A stretch of 64,000 nt of DNA. It comes from Phycisphaerae bacterium. Its GTDB lineage: Bacteria > Planctomycetota > Phycisphaerae > Phycisphaerales > UBA1924. Positions within the stretch are counted from its first letter, which is position 1; every line of letters begins with the position of its first letter. The stretch is from positions 62,001 through 126,000 of the forward strand of contig JAUIHS010000006.1 of NCBI GenBank assembly GCA_030432255.1, read 5' to 3'. A program made the position numbers and the translations under genes. Positions 17,026-25,801 of this stretch are shown piece by piece. A model generated the notes under the pieces. That model had not been told where the DNA came from. It saw only the letters and a list, made by a program, of their open reading frames with translations, and ran no database searches.

Positions 17026-18558
17026 TCAATGCCTCAACTCAACAACTTGACGGTAACTGCCCCGGAAGAAGCGAACGTAGTCAATGCGGATCGAATCCCA
17101 CCGGCCGTCCTTCTCCGCCTCGGCCCAGTCCCCCTTGATCGCTTCGTAATGCTCGGGGCTGAAGAGAAGCTCGCGGCCATCCGACATCGTATGCGTCGGC
17201 ATGGCGTAGAAATGAGACTCCATTTCCTGAACCACCGCGTGATCCAGTTCGCCGGAAGCAGCCCGCTCGCGTGCCTCGTTGAGCACCCTCCACGCTCGGG
17301 CATGCTCCGAGTGGATATCAATTGAGAACGCGGCCATCATCGGACTGATCGAACTCCGCCACGTCCCCGTCTCATCAGTCATTGCTGATTCGAAAGGCGA
17401 AATCCGATCCACGAAGCGCGAGGCGTACCGGTCGTACATCGCACGTCGAATCGGCATGCGCCTCAGCTCAAAGTCCCGTGGTCCAAGACCGTCGTCAGAC
17501 TCCTCCACATGGAACTGCCACAGGGACTGCCCGAGTTCGGACAGCGTGAACTCCACGAACCGCCGGGCGAGTTCCGGGTCGCCACCTCCGGCCAGAATTG
17601 AGACAGGATCGGCGTCAACAAGCACCGCGCCGCGCGGATCGACATATCCCAGCCGACTCGTCTCCGGCGTCTCACCCGGCTTCTGCACCGCCTGTGCCTG
17701 ATATCGCCCGTAGAAGTCAATCGCGACACCCATGGCAGCCTCACCCCGGCTGACATCCAGGGGCACCTTGGACGATGAATTGGAGAAATACCGCGCGTTG
17801 GCACACATGTCACGGAGGATCCGCCACCCCTCATCCCATCCGTAATGCGACAGGATCGAGTCGTACGTGGTCGTCACCGAACCCGACTGCCGGGGGTCGG
17901 CCAGCGCCACCCAGCCCGCCAGTCTCGGGTCTCGCATACCCGCCCAGGCATCCGGCTCCGGCACCTTGAGCTCACGCAGGACATCACGGTTATAGACAAT
18001 ACCGAAAGACGAAAGCGCATTGCCCAGCCAGTACTGTTCGTCATCGTAGAGATCGCCCGAGCCGATTTGATTCTCGCCGTACCACGCCTCCAATCGCGCA
18101 GCACTGAATCCCGCCGGCTCGGACATCGGCAGTCGAATGGACTTCTCCTCCCCATCCAGCATGACGGAGACGCCCTTCTTCAGCCGACCGTGATCGTATG
18201 ACCCGCCGCCGAACATGAGATCGAAGGGCATCGGCTCGGGGGCATCGGACGCCAGCGTCCCATCCCGTTGCAGTTTGCCGGTCGCAAAGGCCTTGACGTA
18301 AATGGACTCCAGCATCTTCAGAATCTCGCTGGTTCCACCGATCATGATCCACTCGACAGCCGCCGGTTCGCCGAATTCCGCCTCGTGCCAGGCCGCGAAC
18401 GCCTCCCCGAATTCGTGACGGATCTGCTCATTGTGCGGGGTGATGATCACCAGGCGCCGAACGTTCGGATCCCGACCCGGAGTGTCCGGCCGGAAGAACA
18501 GCGGAACACCGAGGACGATCACGAAAGCGATGAATACGCCGATTTTCTGCCAGGTCAT
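17026..18558 (-). CDS. Membrane-anchored extracellular solute-binding protein (iron/AfuA-like), without its transporter
   Basis: 510 aa. Residues 5-22 are a hydrophobic N-terminal anchor or uncleaved signal, then RRLVIITPHNEQIRHEFGEAFAAWH opens a periplasmic binding protein type II fold. Other family marks are GGTSEILKMLES, NALSSFGIVYNRD and GVAIDFYGRYQAQA. There is no lipobox Cys. It resembles ferric-ion or polyamine-type binding proteins, though it is longer than usual (typical about 340-400) because of a C-terminal helical extension. No permease or ATPase is adjacent; pyk follows after 17 bases. The substrate cannot be told from the sequence. Confidence 0.75.
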   Translation of the reverse strand: MTWQKIGVFIAFVIVLGVPLFFRPDTPGRDPNVRRLVIITPHNEQIRHEFGEAFAAWHEAEFGEPAAVEWIMIGGTSEILKMLESIYVKAFATGKLQRDGTLASDAPEPMPFDLMFGGGSYDHGRLKKGVSVMLDGEEKSIRLPMSEPAGFSAARLEAWYGENQIGSGDLYDDEQYWLGNALSSFGIVYNRDVLRELKVPEPDAWAGMRDPRLAGWVALADPRQSGSVTTTYDSILSHYGWDEGWRILRDMCANARYFSNSSSKVPLDVSRGEAAMGVAIDFYGRYQAQAVQKPGETPETSRLGYVDPRGAVLVDADPVSILAGGGDPELARRFVEFTLSELGQSLWQFHVEESDDGLGPRDFELRRMPIRRAMYDRYASRFVDRISPFESAMTDETGTWRSSISPMMAAFSIDIHSEHARAWRVLNEARERAASGELDHAVVQEMESHFYAMPTHTMSDGRELLFSPEHYEAIKGDWAEAEKDGRWDSIRIDYVRFFRGSYRQVVELRH

Positions 18559-18783
18559 GAGCGCTCAGGTCCGCGGGGGCGATGGGGTCATCCATGGCAT
18601 CATAGCCGATTCACCGGGGACCGCCCCGCCTGCCTTCTCCACCCATCAATTTGCCTCGACAGGGTGAAACGCGGCTGCCGGAGCGGATGCGCTTGCGAGA
18701 TCACCGCCCATGGCATCAGACCCCCTCCCGCTCCCCGGCTCCCACTTCCGCAACCGAACGCTCCGAGTGAACTCGAAGTGCGC

Positions 18784-18789
18784 TAAGAT
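18784..18789 (+). promoter_or_regulatory. -10 hexamer TAAGAT, possible leaderless promoter of the SDR gene
   Basis: TAAGAT ends 6 bases before the ATG at 18796, which has no Shine-Dalgarno site. The rest of the 237-base divergent gap (18559-18795) shows only a TATGAT-like site on the other strand. Confidence 0.35.
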
Positions 18790-18795
18790 CGAAGC

Positions 18796-19506
18796 ATGAA
18801 TCCATCAGCACATGTCGCACTCGTCACCGGCGCCTCGTCAGGTATTGGTGAAGCCGCCGCCAGACGCCTCGCATCCGCCGGCTGGAACCTGGCACTCGCG
18901 GCACGCCGACCGGGACCGCTCGAAGCCGTTGCGGACCAACTGCGTGCGACCGGCGTCGAGGTCCTCACCGTCCCGACGGACGTCGCCGATCCGGCAGCGC
19001 TCGATGCCCTTCTCGACACCGCGCTGTCCCGGTTCGGTCGTCTCGATGTCGTGGTCAACAATGCAGGCCTGGCGCCACTGGAGCCGATCGATGCCCTGAC
19101 CGGTTCGGCGCTGGAGCGTGTGTTCCAGGTCAATGCAGTGGGCCCGGCGCACCTGATCGCACGGGCCTGGCCCCACCTCATCGCGTCGGGCAACGGCTGT
19201 ATCGTAAACATCTCGACCCTCGGGACGCAGGATCCCTTCCCCGGGTTCTTCGCATACGCATCATCCAAGGCCGCGGTGAACCTCATGGCCCGCAGTTGCG
19301 CCAACGAGGGCAGGAAGCATGGCATCCGCGCATTCGCCATCGCACCGGGAGCCGTGGAAACGCCGATGCTTCGCAGCCTGTTCGATGAAGCGTCGATCCC
19401 GACCGATGCCTGCCTGTCGCCGGATGACGTCGCTGCCGTGATCATGGAATGCATCAGCGGTGAACGCAATGAGCAGAATGGAGAGACAATCTTCCTGTCT
19501 CGCTGA
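18796..19506 (+). CDS. Short-chain dehydrogenase/reductase (classical SDR)
   Basis: 236 aa, typical classical SDR size. Visible motifs are the cofactor loop TGASSGIG near residue 13, a D-V pair after the third strand, NNAGLAP near 88, catalytic Ser in NISTLG near 141 and the Y-x3-K pair in YASSKAA near 154. The residue pattern after the loop (AARR near 37) suggests preference for NADP. It resembles FabG-like oxidoreductases, but it is isolated from fatty-acid genes, so the substrate is unknown. Confidence 0.88.
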   Translation: MNPSAHVALVTGASSGIGEAAARRLASAGWNLALAARRPGPLEAVADQLRATGVEVLTVPTDVADPAALDALLDTALSRFGRLDVVVNNAGLAPLEPIDALTGSALERVFQVNAVGPAHLIARAWPHLIASGNGCIVNISTLGTQDPFPGFFAYASSKAAVNLMARSCANEGRKHGIRAFAIAPGAVETPMLRSLFDEASIPTDACLSPDDVAAVIMECISGERNEQNGETIFLSR

Positions 19507-19531
19507 GCCGGAGACTTCCGACAGGGTCACG

Positions 19532-20020
19532 TCAGTCGCCGCGGCCGTCGCGCGTGGTCGTCACCATGGCTGCCTGATGCAGCAACTCGGCCCACGGTGC
19601 CGGCAGCACGTCCGCGAGATCAACGAGGGCCTGATCGACCTGATCGCGTGCCTGGCTGGTCAGCAACTCGTTGTGATGCACCATCGCGGAGCCGATGATC
19701 AGGAAGTACGCCAGGGTTGCACTGAGCATCTCCTGACGTGTCTCAGCCCGCCCCATCGATCGCTTCGCATGTTCCTTGATCTGCTTCAACTGTTCGACGG
19801 TCGCCGAACCATCAGCACAGGCCTTGGCGGACGAACCCGCATCGCGCATCGCGCCATGCTCAAGCGTGTGCATCAGCCAGTCCTGACCGTCGGGTTCGGT
19901 CAGGCGCTCAATCAGATCGACAACCGGACCCGCCGGCTGGGAAAGCCCCAGCGGCAACAGCCGCGAGACAGCGTTGGCTGAAAGCGAATCTCCGGATGGC
20001 ATCGGTCTGTCCGTGCTCAT
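19532..20020 (-). CDS. Hypothetical protein coupled to the ECF sigma factor
   Basis: 162 aa, mostly helical and soluble, with a moderately hydrophobic stretch around LSATLAYFLIIGSAMVHH. I do not recognise a family. Its ATG overlaps the sigma-factor stop in an ATGA arrangement, so it is translated together with the sigma factor and may modulate it. It has none of the metal-binding His-Cys residues of a zinc anti-sigma factor. Confidence 0.6.
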   Translation of the reverse strand: MSTDRPMPSGDSLSANAVSRLLPLGLSQPAGPVVDLIERLTEPDGQDWLMHTLEHGAMRDAGSSAKACADGSATVEQLKQIKEHAKRSMGRAETRQEMLSATLAYFLIIGSAMVHHNELLTSQARDQVDQALVDLADVLPAPWAELLHQAAMVTTTRDGRGD

Positions 20021-20706
20021 AGCTGAATCGTCTCCAGCAGTGATCGAATCTCCGCATCAACATCGTCCGCCGCTGCACCCCGCCAGGACACGAGTTCACG
20101 CAGAGCGGCGCGGAATCGATTTGACGCCGTCCGCGCCATCACGGCAGCCCGACGATGCGTCACGCCGAATTCCTCTCCCACCGCCTCATATCCCATGCCA
20201 TCCACGTAATGCCGCACGAAGATGTTCCAGTGATCCCCCTGCCCCCGGCGCTCGCACTCATCGTGCGCCTGACGCATGGCCTCGCCGGCAATGGCGAGAG
20301 CCGCCTCCCGGTGAAAGTGGTTCTCAGGCCCTTCCGCACCCGCTCCCACATCCTCCGGAAGCGCCTGCGCACGAGCACCCCGCTTCAACTCGCGAGAGCG
20401 CTCGAACAGGAAGTGCTTGAACCCGACAATCAGCCAGTAGCGCAGCGGCCGATCACTCTCGATCCACTTGCCGAGAAACCCCTCGCGTCCCAGTCGATCC
20501 GCGAAGAACCCCTGGACCACATCGTCGGGTTCCCCGAGCGATCGGAATGAACTCCCGAGGTAGTACACCTTCAGCGGATGGGCGTACACCTCCATGATGT
20601 GATGGTTGGCCTCGGAAAGCCCCTCGGAACCGGCAACAATCGCGCGCCCAAGCCAGGTGCGCTGGGTCATCGGGAAGACATCTCTGGACCGCGTTTCCTG
20701 GGCCAT
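20017..20706 (-). CDS. ECF-type RNA polymerase sigma factor
   Basis: 229 aa from ATG 20706 (GTG 20733 is the alternative). Region 2 is seen around PDDVVQGFFADRLGREGFL with an RYWLIVGFKHFLFERSREL helix; region 4 is MGYEAVGEEFGVTHRRAAVMARTASNRFRAAL. It belongs to the planctomycete group of ECF sigma factors genetically linked to Ser/Thr kinases, and the kinase gene lies directly upstream on the same strand. This suggests kinase control in place of a classical anti-sigma factor. The ATG lacks a Shine-Dalgarno site. Confidence 0.8.
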   Translation of the reverse strand: MAQETRSRDVFPMTQRTWLGRAIVAGSEGLSEANHHIMEVYAHPLKVYYLGSSFRSLGEPDDVVQGFFADRLGREGFLGKWIESDRPLRYWLIVGFKHFLFERSRELKRGARAQALPEDVGAGAEGPENHFHREAALAIAGEAMRQAHDECERRGQGDHWNIFVRHYVDGMGYEAVGEEFGVTHRRAAVMARTASNRFRAALRELVSWRGAAADDVDAEIRSLLETIQL

Positions 20707-20712
20707 GAAGAC

Positions 20713-20718
20713 AGGATA
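20713..20718 (-). promoter_or_regulatory. -10-like hexamer TATCCT before the ECF sigma gene
   Basis: TATCCT ends 6 bases before the ATG at 20706, the same geometry as at several other genes here. No -35 box is convincing. Confidence 0.25.
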
Positions 20719-20759
20719 CCCGAAAGCGGTCACTTACCGCCATTCGAATCCCACAGGCT

Positions 20760-23279
20760 TCAGTCCAGTGCCGTTGATCGCTCCGAAAGGCTCTCCACCA
20801 GTCGGCTACGAACATCATTGAGAAGGCGATCCCCCTCATCCCTTCGCCCCAGGCCACGCAATGCCTCAACCATGTCCAGTTCCGCCGACTGCGTACGCTC
20901 GTGCTCACTCCCCATGACGCGCTCGAGAATCGAAACACCGCGCTCCAGGCAGGTCAACGCCTCATCGAACTGCTCCTGTTGCACAAGCACGGCTCCAAGA
21001 GATGCCGCGGTGAGCCCCGTATCGCGATGATCGTCGCCGAGCACCTTGATGCGTCCTGCATAGGCGCGACGCAGCCGCTGCTCCGCTTCGTCCAGGCGCC
21101 CCTCCTTGGTCAGCAGAACACCGAGGTTGTTCATGACCGTCAAAGTCAACGGATGCTCTTCGCCCAGCCCGTCGAGCAGGGTCGGAAGTGCCTCCGTCAG
21201 GAGAGCCTCGACCTCTTCGAACTTGTTCTGCCGGAACAGCGCCCCGGCATAGTTGTTGAAGATCAACAGTGTCCATTGATGTGTCTCGCCGCGAACCTCG
21301 CGCGACAATGCCAGCAACTCCCGCAGAAGTGGCTCCGCCTCGGCGACCCGGCCACTGCTGAGCAGGAGTAACCCGTAGTTGCTCATGGCATTGAGCGTTG
21401 ATGGATGGCGTGCACCGAGAACGTCCCTGCGAATCTCAAGCGCCCGGCGATGCGGTTCGACCGCCTCCTCGTACTGCCCCTGCGTCCAGCGCAACTGGCC
21501 GATGTTAAGCAGAGCGCTCGCCACCTCGATGCTGTCGGGTCCGACGGTCCGATTCGCGATGGCGAGGGCCTGCTCCAGTGACGCCTCCGCCTCCTCGTAA
21601 CGGCCAAGAGAAATCTCATTGACGCCGATCCGGCACAGCAGCAGCGACGACAGCGCGGTCTCTCCGAACCGCGCATCGTTCCGCACCAGTGCATCATTGA
21701 GCATCTCGAGCGATGCGTCGTAGTCGCCCAGTTCGTGCCGCGTCGTCGCCAGCAACGACATCGTATCGATCGTCAGTGCATCGTCAGGACCGAGCGATTC
21801 CTCGTAGAGCTCCAGGGCCCGTTCGAGATGGACGAGGGCCTCGTCGTACAGCCCCAGTCCCCGATATGTGGCGCCGACCGCATACCGCACACCCGCCTCC
21901 AGCCCCGGCTCCCCGTCGAAACCGTGCTCAATGCGATCCGAAGCACCTTCGAGCAGATCCACGACGCGAACGTCCCGGCCCTCCTCCGACGGATCAGCCG
22001 CGTTGAACATCTCGAGCATGAACTCATTCACCAGCTTCAGCCGGTCCGCATTCGCCTGCGCATCAGCCCGTGCATCCTCCGCCTGCAGGTACATGACGAA
22101 GATGACGATCGAACCCAGCACCAGCGCGAGCGCCGCCGCACCCGCCGCAGAAACGAAGCCCCGGTTCCGACGCACGAATTTCCTCAACCGGTAATGCGCA
22201 CTGGGTGGTGCGGCCCGCACAGGTTCACACTCCAGGTAACGCTGCACATCAGCCGCGAACTCCGACGCCGATGCATAGCGCCGGTTGCGGTCCTTCTCCA
22301 TCGCCTTCATGACGATCCAGTCCAGATCGCCCTTGAGCAGGTTGCGCAACGCCTCCGGTTCACTCGCACGCCGTCGCGCCACTCGCACGCTCCGCTCCCC
22401 CAGTCCCGTCACACGCGTACTCGGGCGCACCGGTTCCTCCTCCCGGATCCGCTGCCGCATGTCATCAACCGAATCCGGCGCATCCGAGCGCAGGTCAAGG
22501 GGACGCGAACCCACCAGCAATTCGTACAACAACACGCCCAGCGAATACACATCGGTGCGCGTGTCCAGCCCGCCCGGTGCACCTGACACCTGTTCCGGGC
22601 TCATGTACTCCGGCGTCCCGACGAACTGCCCAGCCTGCGTATGCAGCGTCGTCCCCGATCCGTTCTCGGCTGTCGCCTTCGCAATCCCAAAGTCAATGAT
22701 CTTGGGCTGACGATCGCCATCCCTCTCCGAGACGAGCACATTCGACGGCTTGATGTCGCGATGTATCACGCCCTTCTGGTGCGCATGCTGCACCGCGTGA
22801 CACACCTCCACAAACAACATCAGCCGCGCGCGGGTGTCAAGACACTCCCGATCGCAGAAATGCGTGATCGGTGTGCCCTCCACGTATTCCATGATGAAGT
22901 ACGGCCGGCCCAGTTCCGTCGCACCCGCATCGAAGACCCGCGCGATCCCCGGGTGATCCATGAGCGCCATCGACTGGCGCTCCGCGCGAAAACGCGAGAC
23001 CACCTGCTCCGTGTCCATGCCCAGTTTCACCAGCTTCAGCGCAATCAGGCGACGGATCGGTTCCACCTGCTCCGCCAGGTAGACCACCCCCATGCCGCCC
23101 TGACCCAGTTGACGAACGATCCGGTACGGACCCACCTGCTCCGGCGCACGCCCCGCACCCGATGAACCCGCGCCGTAGAAAACCCCCGAATCGACATCGA
23201 CCCCCTCCTCCGGCAGGTCCATGTTGTCATCTGGTAAAGACATCACGTCGCAGGCACCTCTCCTCAACCCGGTTCGCAT
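20760..23279 (-). CDS. Transmembrane serine/threonine protein kinase with C-terminal TPR sensor
   Basis: 839 aa. The kinase domain spans about 52-345: Gly loop LGQGGMGVVYLAEQ, catalytic Lys82 in IALKLVK, HRDIKPSN at 173-180, DFG at 196-198 and the GTPEYMSPEQ activation segment. One membrane helix lies at about 375-399. The exterior part (about 410-830) is a series of tetratricopeptide repeats of the kinesin-light-chain type (repeated LGEEHPLTLTVMNNLGVLL-like units). The ATG at 23279 has GGAGG 6-7 bases upstream. It precedes the ECF sigma gene by 53 bases or less, so kinase and sigma probably form one signalling pathway. Confidence 0.92.
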   Translation of the reverse strand: MRTGLRRGACDVMSLPDDNMDLPEEGVDVDSGVFYGAGSSGAGRAPEQVGPYRIVRQLGQGGMGVVYLAEQVEPIRRLIALKLVKLGMDTEQVVSRFRAERQSMALMDHPGIARVFDAGATELGRPYFIMEYVEGTPITHFCDRECLDTRARLMLFVEVCHAVQHAHQKGVIHRDIKPSNVLVSERDGDRQPKIIDFGIAKATAENGSGTTLHTQAGQFVGTPEYMSPEQVSGAPGGLDTRTDVYSLGVLLYELLVGSRPLDLRSDAPDSVDDMRQRIREEEPVRPSTRVTGLGERSVRVARRRASEPEALRNLLKGDLDWIVMKAMEKDRNRRYASASEFAADVQRYLECEPVRAAPPSAHYRLRKFVRRNRGFVSAAGAAALALVLGSIVIFVMYLQAEDARADAQANADRLKLVNEFMLEMFNAADPSEEGRDVRVVDLLEGASDRIEHGFDGEPGLEAGVRYAVGATYRGLGLYDEALVHLERALELYEESLGPDDALTIDTMSLLATTRHELGDYDASLEMLNDALVRNDARFGETALSSLLLCRIGVNEISLGRYEEAEASLEQALAIANRTVGPDSIEVASALLNIGQLRWTQGQYEEAVEPHRRALEIRRDVLGARHPSTLNAMSNYGLLLLSSGRVAEAEPLLRELLALSREVRGETHQWTLLIFNNYAGALFRQNKFEEVEALLTEALPTLLDGLGEEHPLTLTVMNNLGVLLTKEGRLDEAEQRLRRAYAGRIKVLGDDHRDTGLTAASLGAVLVQQEQFDEALTCLERGVSILERVMGSEHERTQSAELDMVEALRGLGRRDEGDRLLNDVRSRLVESLSERSTALD

Positions 23280-23395
23280 TGTAACCCTCCGACCGGGGAA
23301 TCCAGCCCCACATGCAACGGCGGGAATCGTCTACCATACGTTTCCGCGGCAGAAGACCCGCCGCGACCGTTATCTGGACCCATCACGGAGGCGAC

Positions 23396-24802
23396 ATGCT
23401 CGGCAAGGTCTTCAAGGCGTATGACATTCGAGGCACCTACCCTGACCCCCTGAACGAGGGCCTGGCGTGGCGGATCGGCTACGGGTGCGCCGAGTACCTG
23501 CTCGCCGAGGCCGCCGCTGACGGTCGGACGACGCCGATGATGCGGAGCCTGGTCGTCGGCTACGACATGCGGACACACAGCCCCTCCCTCCGGGACGCGC
23601 TGAGCCAGGGCATCCAGGATGCCGGCGGACGCGTCATCGACATCGGCCTGGTCGACACGCCGCATGTCTACTACGCGATCAACCACCTCGATTGCGCCGG
23701 CGGAATCCAGGTGACCGCAAGTCACAACCCACCCCAGTACAACGGCTTCAAGATCTCGCGCCGCAATGCCAAACCCGTTGGTGAATCCAACGGCCTGGCC
23801 GATATCCGCAAGATCGCAGTACTCGCGGACGAGAAGATCAAGGGCTCGAAGACCGGCCAGATCGAGTCACGCGATCTCTGGGATGCGTACCGCGAACACG
23901 TGCTGTCGTTCCTCGATCTTCGCGGCCGCAAGATCAAGGTCGCCATCGATGCTTCCAACGGCATGGCTGGCACGATGGTTCCGAAGGTCTTCGGCGACGG
24001 CCACGCATCCGGCAGCCTCGATATCGTTCCGCTCTACTTCGACAACTCGAAGGGCGAGTTCGTGCACGAGCCGAATCCGCTGGTCGCCGCGAATCTCGCC
24101 GACCTTCAGACCCTCGTCATCAAGGAGGGTGCCGACTTCGGCATCTGCTTTGACGGCGACGCCGATCGACTCATGGTCGTGGATGAGAAGGGAACCATCG
24201 TCGGTTGCGATCACCTCACCGCGTTCCTCGCCGCTCGCTTCCTCGACAGCCATCCCGGCGCGCCCATCATGTACGACCTTCGTTCCAGCAAAGCGGTTGA
24301 AGAGGATGTGCGTGCGAAGGGTGGCAAACCGATTCGCGGCCGCGTCGGGCACGTCTTCATGAAGGCTGCCATGGCGGAGCACGGCGGCGTCTTCGGCGGC
24401 GAACTCTCCGGTCACTTCTACTTCCGCGACAACTTCAACGCGGACTCCGGCGCCGTGGCCATGGCGGTCACGCTCTCCGCCATCGCGGAAGCCGGCAAGC
24501 CGCTCAGCGAGATCATCGCGCCCATCGCGCGATACAGACAGTCCGGCGAGGTCAACTTTGAGATCGAGGACAAGGACGCCGCCATCGCAGAGGTGAAGGA
24601 ACACTACGCCGGTCGCGGCGAGATCGATGAACTCGACGGTGTTTCCGTCGACTGCTTCGCGAAGGAGGGCTGGTGGGCCAACATTCGCAAGAGCAACACC
24701 GAGCCACTCCTGCGTCTGAACCTTGAAGCACGGGACCAGTCGCTGCTGGAAGAGAAGTTCAACGAACTGGCGCCGATGCTCGGCGAGCGCGTGGATCACT
24801 GA
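23396..24802 (+). CDS. Phosphomannomutase/phosphoglucomutase
   Basis: 468 aa of the alpha-D-phosphohexomutase superfamily. All four signature regions are present: active-site Ser in VTASHNPPQYNGFK, the metal loop CFDGDADRLMVVD, the sugar-binding GGELSGHFYFRD and the phosphate-binding RKSNTEPLLRLN. It interconverts hexose 1- and 6-phosphates for glycan and exopolysaccharide precursors. GGAGG lies 4-5 bases before the ATG. The GELSGH sugar loop fits the dual-specificity ManB/AlgC group better than GlmM. An epimerase follows 6 bases later. Confidence 0.93.
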   Translation: MLGKVFKAYDIRGTYPDPLNEGLAWRIGYGCAEYLLAEAAADGRTTPMMRSLVVGYDMRTHSPSLRDALSQGIQDAGGRVIDIGLVDTPHVYYAINHLDCAGGIQVTASHNPPQYNGFKISRRNAKPVGESNGLADIRKIAVLADEKIKGSKTGQIESRDLWDAYREHVLSFLDLRGRKIKVAIDASNGMAGTMVPKVFGDGHASGSLDIVPLYFDNSKGEFVHEPNPLVAANLADLQTLVIKEGADFGICFDGDADRLMVVDEKGTIVGCDHLTAFLAARFLDSHPGAPIMYDLRSSKAVEEDVRAKGGKPIRGRVGHVFMKAAMAEHGGVFGGELSGHFYFRDNFNADSGAVAMAVTLSAIAEAGKPLSEIIAPIARYRQSGEVNFEIEDKDAAIAEVKEHYAGRGEIDELDGVSVDCFAKEGWWANIRKSNTEPLLRLNLEARDQSLLEEKFNELAPMLGERVDH

Positions 24803-24808
24803 TCGGCC

Positions 24809-25741
24809 ATGAAAGTCATCGTGACAGGCTGCCATGGGAAGATCGGGAAGGCCGTCTGTCGCCGACTTCATGAGCAGGGCCACAGCGTTCACGGGATTGA
24901 TCACGCGCCTGACCACGAAGCACATCACAGGACAACGATCGCCTCCCTGCTCGACCCCTTCGCACTGCACCGCGCCCTTGACGCAGCCGGCCATCACGAC
25001 GATCCCGTTGATGCCGTCATTCATCTTGCCGGTCATACGAATGCGCGCGTTGCGCCAGCGTCGACCATCCTGGGCGAGAATCTGACGATCAACAGCAATG
25101 TCTTCCTCGGCGCGAACGGCGCCGGTATTCCTCGCGTGGTCTTCAGCAGTTCGGTCCAGGCGATGCTCGGCGGGCTGGACAGCGGGCCGACACAGCGCTA
25201 TCGACGCCCGTCGCAACTCCCGCTGAACGAGGCCACACCGGCGCGCCCTTCCAACGCCTATGGCACCAGCAAACTCCTCACGGAGCGCATGCTCGAGCAC
25301 CTGACCGATCCGGGCATGAGACTCGCCTGGGATGATCGCGCTCCGGCACTGACCGCCATTTCTCTGCGACTCCCCTTCATCCTCGACGACCGATCCTTCG
25401 AATGGAACCTGCGCCGAACGGCACCTGCGGAGTACGAGTGGGGTGGCGCTGAGGCGTGGGCGTATGTCGGACTTGAAGACGCAGCCGAAGCCCTGATCCT
25501 GGCCGCGATGTGCCCAGCCGAGCGCGTTCCGGGCCACATCATGCTCCTCACCATGGCACCCGACCCCCGGCCACAGGATCCGATCGCGGATCTGGTCGCG
25601 CGCTTCTACGAGGATGTTCCCGGCGCCGATGAGGCAATTCGACGGGACAGTTTCGTCGACTGCTCGCAGGCTGAACAACTCCTGGGCTGGAAGGCACAGC
25701 AGACGCTGCGTAGGCTTCGATCAAGCCAGGCCGCGGACTGA
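24809..25741 (+). CDS. NAD-dependent epimerase/dehydratase (extended SDR)
   Basis: 310 aa with the nucleotide loop VTGCHGKIG at residues 5-13, a DAVIHLAGHTNARV stretch, catalytic Ser region FSSSVQAMLG and Y-x3-K in NAYGTSKLLTERML. The domain layout fits sugar-nucleotide epimerases or uronate dehydrogenases. Being 6 bases behind the phosphohexomutase suggests sugar-nucleotide metabolism, but the exact substrate is not evident. No good ribosome site is visible, which fits translational coupling. Confidence 0.82.
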   Translation: MKVIVTGCHGKIGKAVCRRLHEQGHSVHGIDHAPDHEAHHRTTIASLLDPFALHRALDAAGHHDDPVDAVIHLAGHTNARVAPASTILGENLTINSNVFLGANGAGIPRVVFSSSVQAMLGGLDSGPTQRYRRPSQLPLNEATPARPSNAYGTSKLLTERMLEHLTDPGMRLAWDDRAPALTAISLRLPFILDDRSFEWNLRRTAPAEYEWGGAEAWAYVGLEDAAEALILAAMCPAERVPGHIMLLTMAPDPRPQDPIADLVARFYEDVPGADEAIRRDSFVDCSQAEQLLGWKAQQTLRRLRSSQAAD

Positions 25742-25801
25742 GCCGATGACCCATACCGGGGATCGTGCGCAGGTCGCAACCACCGGGCGTGGAGTTCAGC
25801 C

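Noticed and set aside
23867-25678. A 603-codon open frame on the minus strand across the phosphohexomutase and epimerase genes
   Set aside because: It lies entirely antisense to two genes with clear motifs; long stop-free antisense frames are expected at this GC content.
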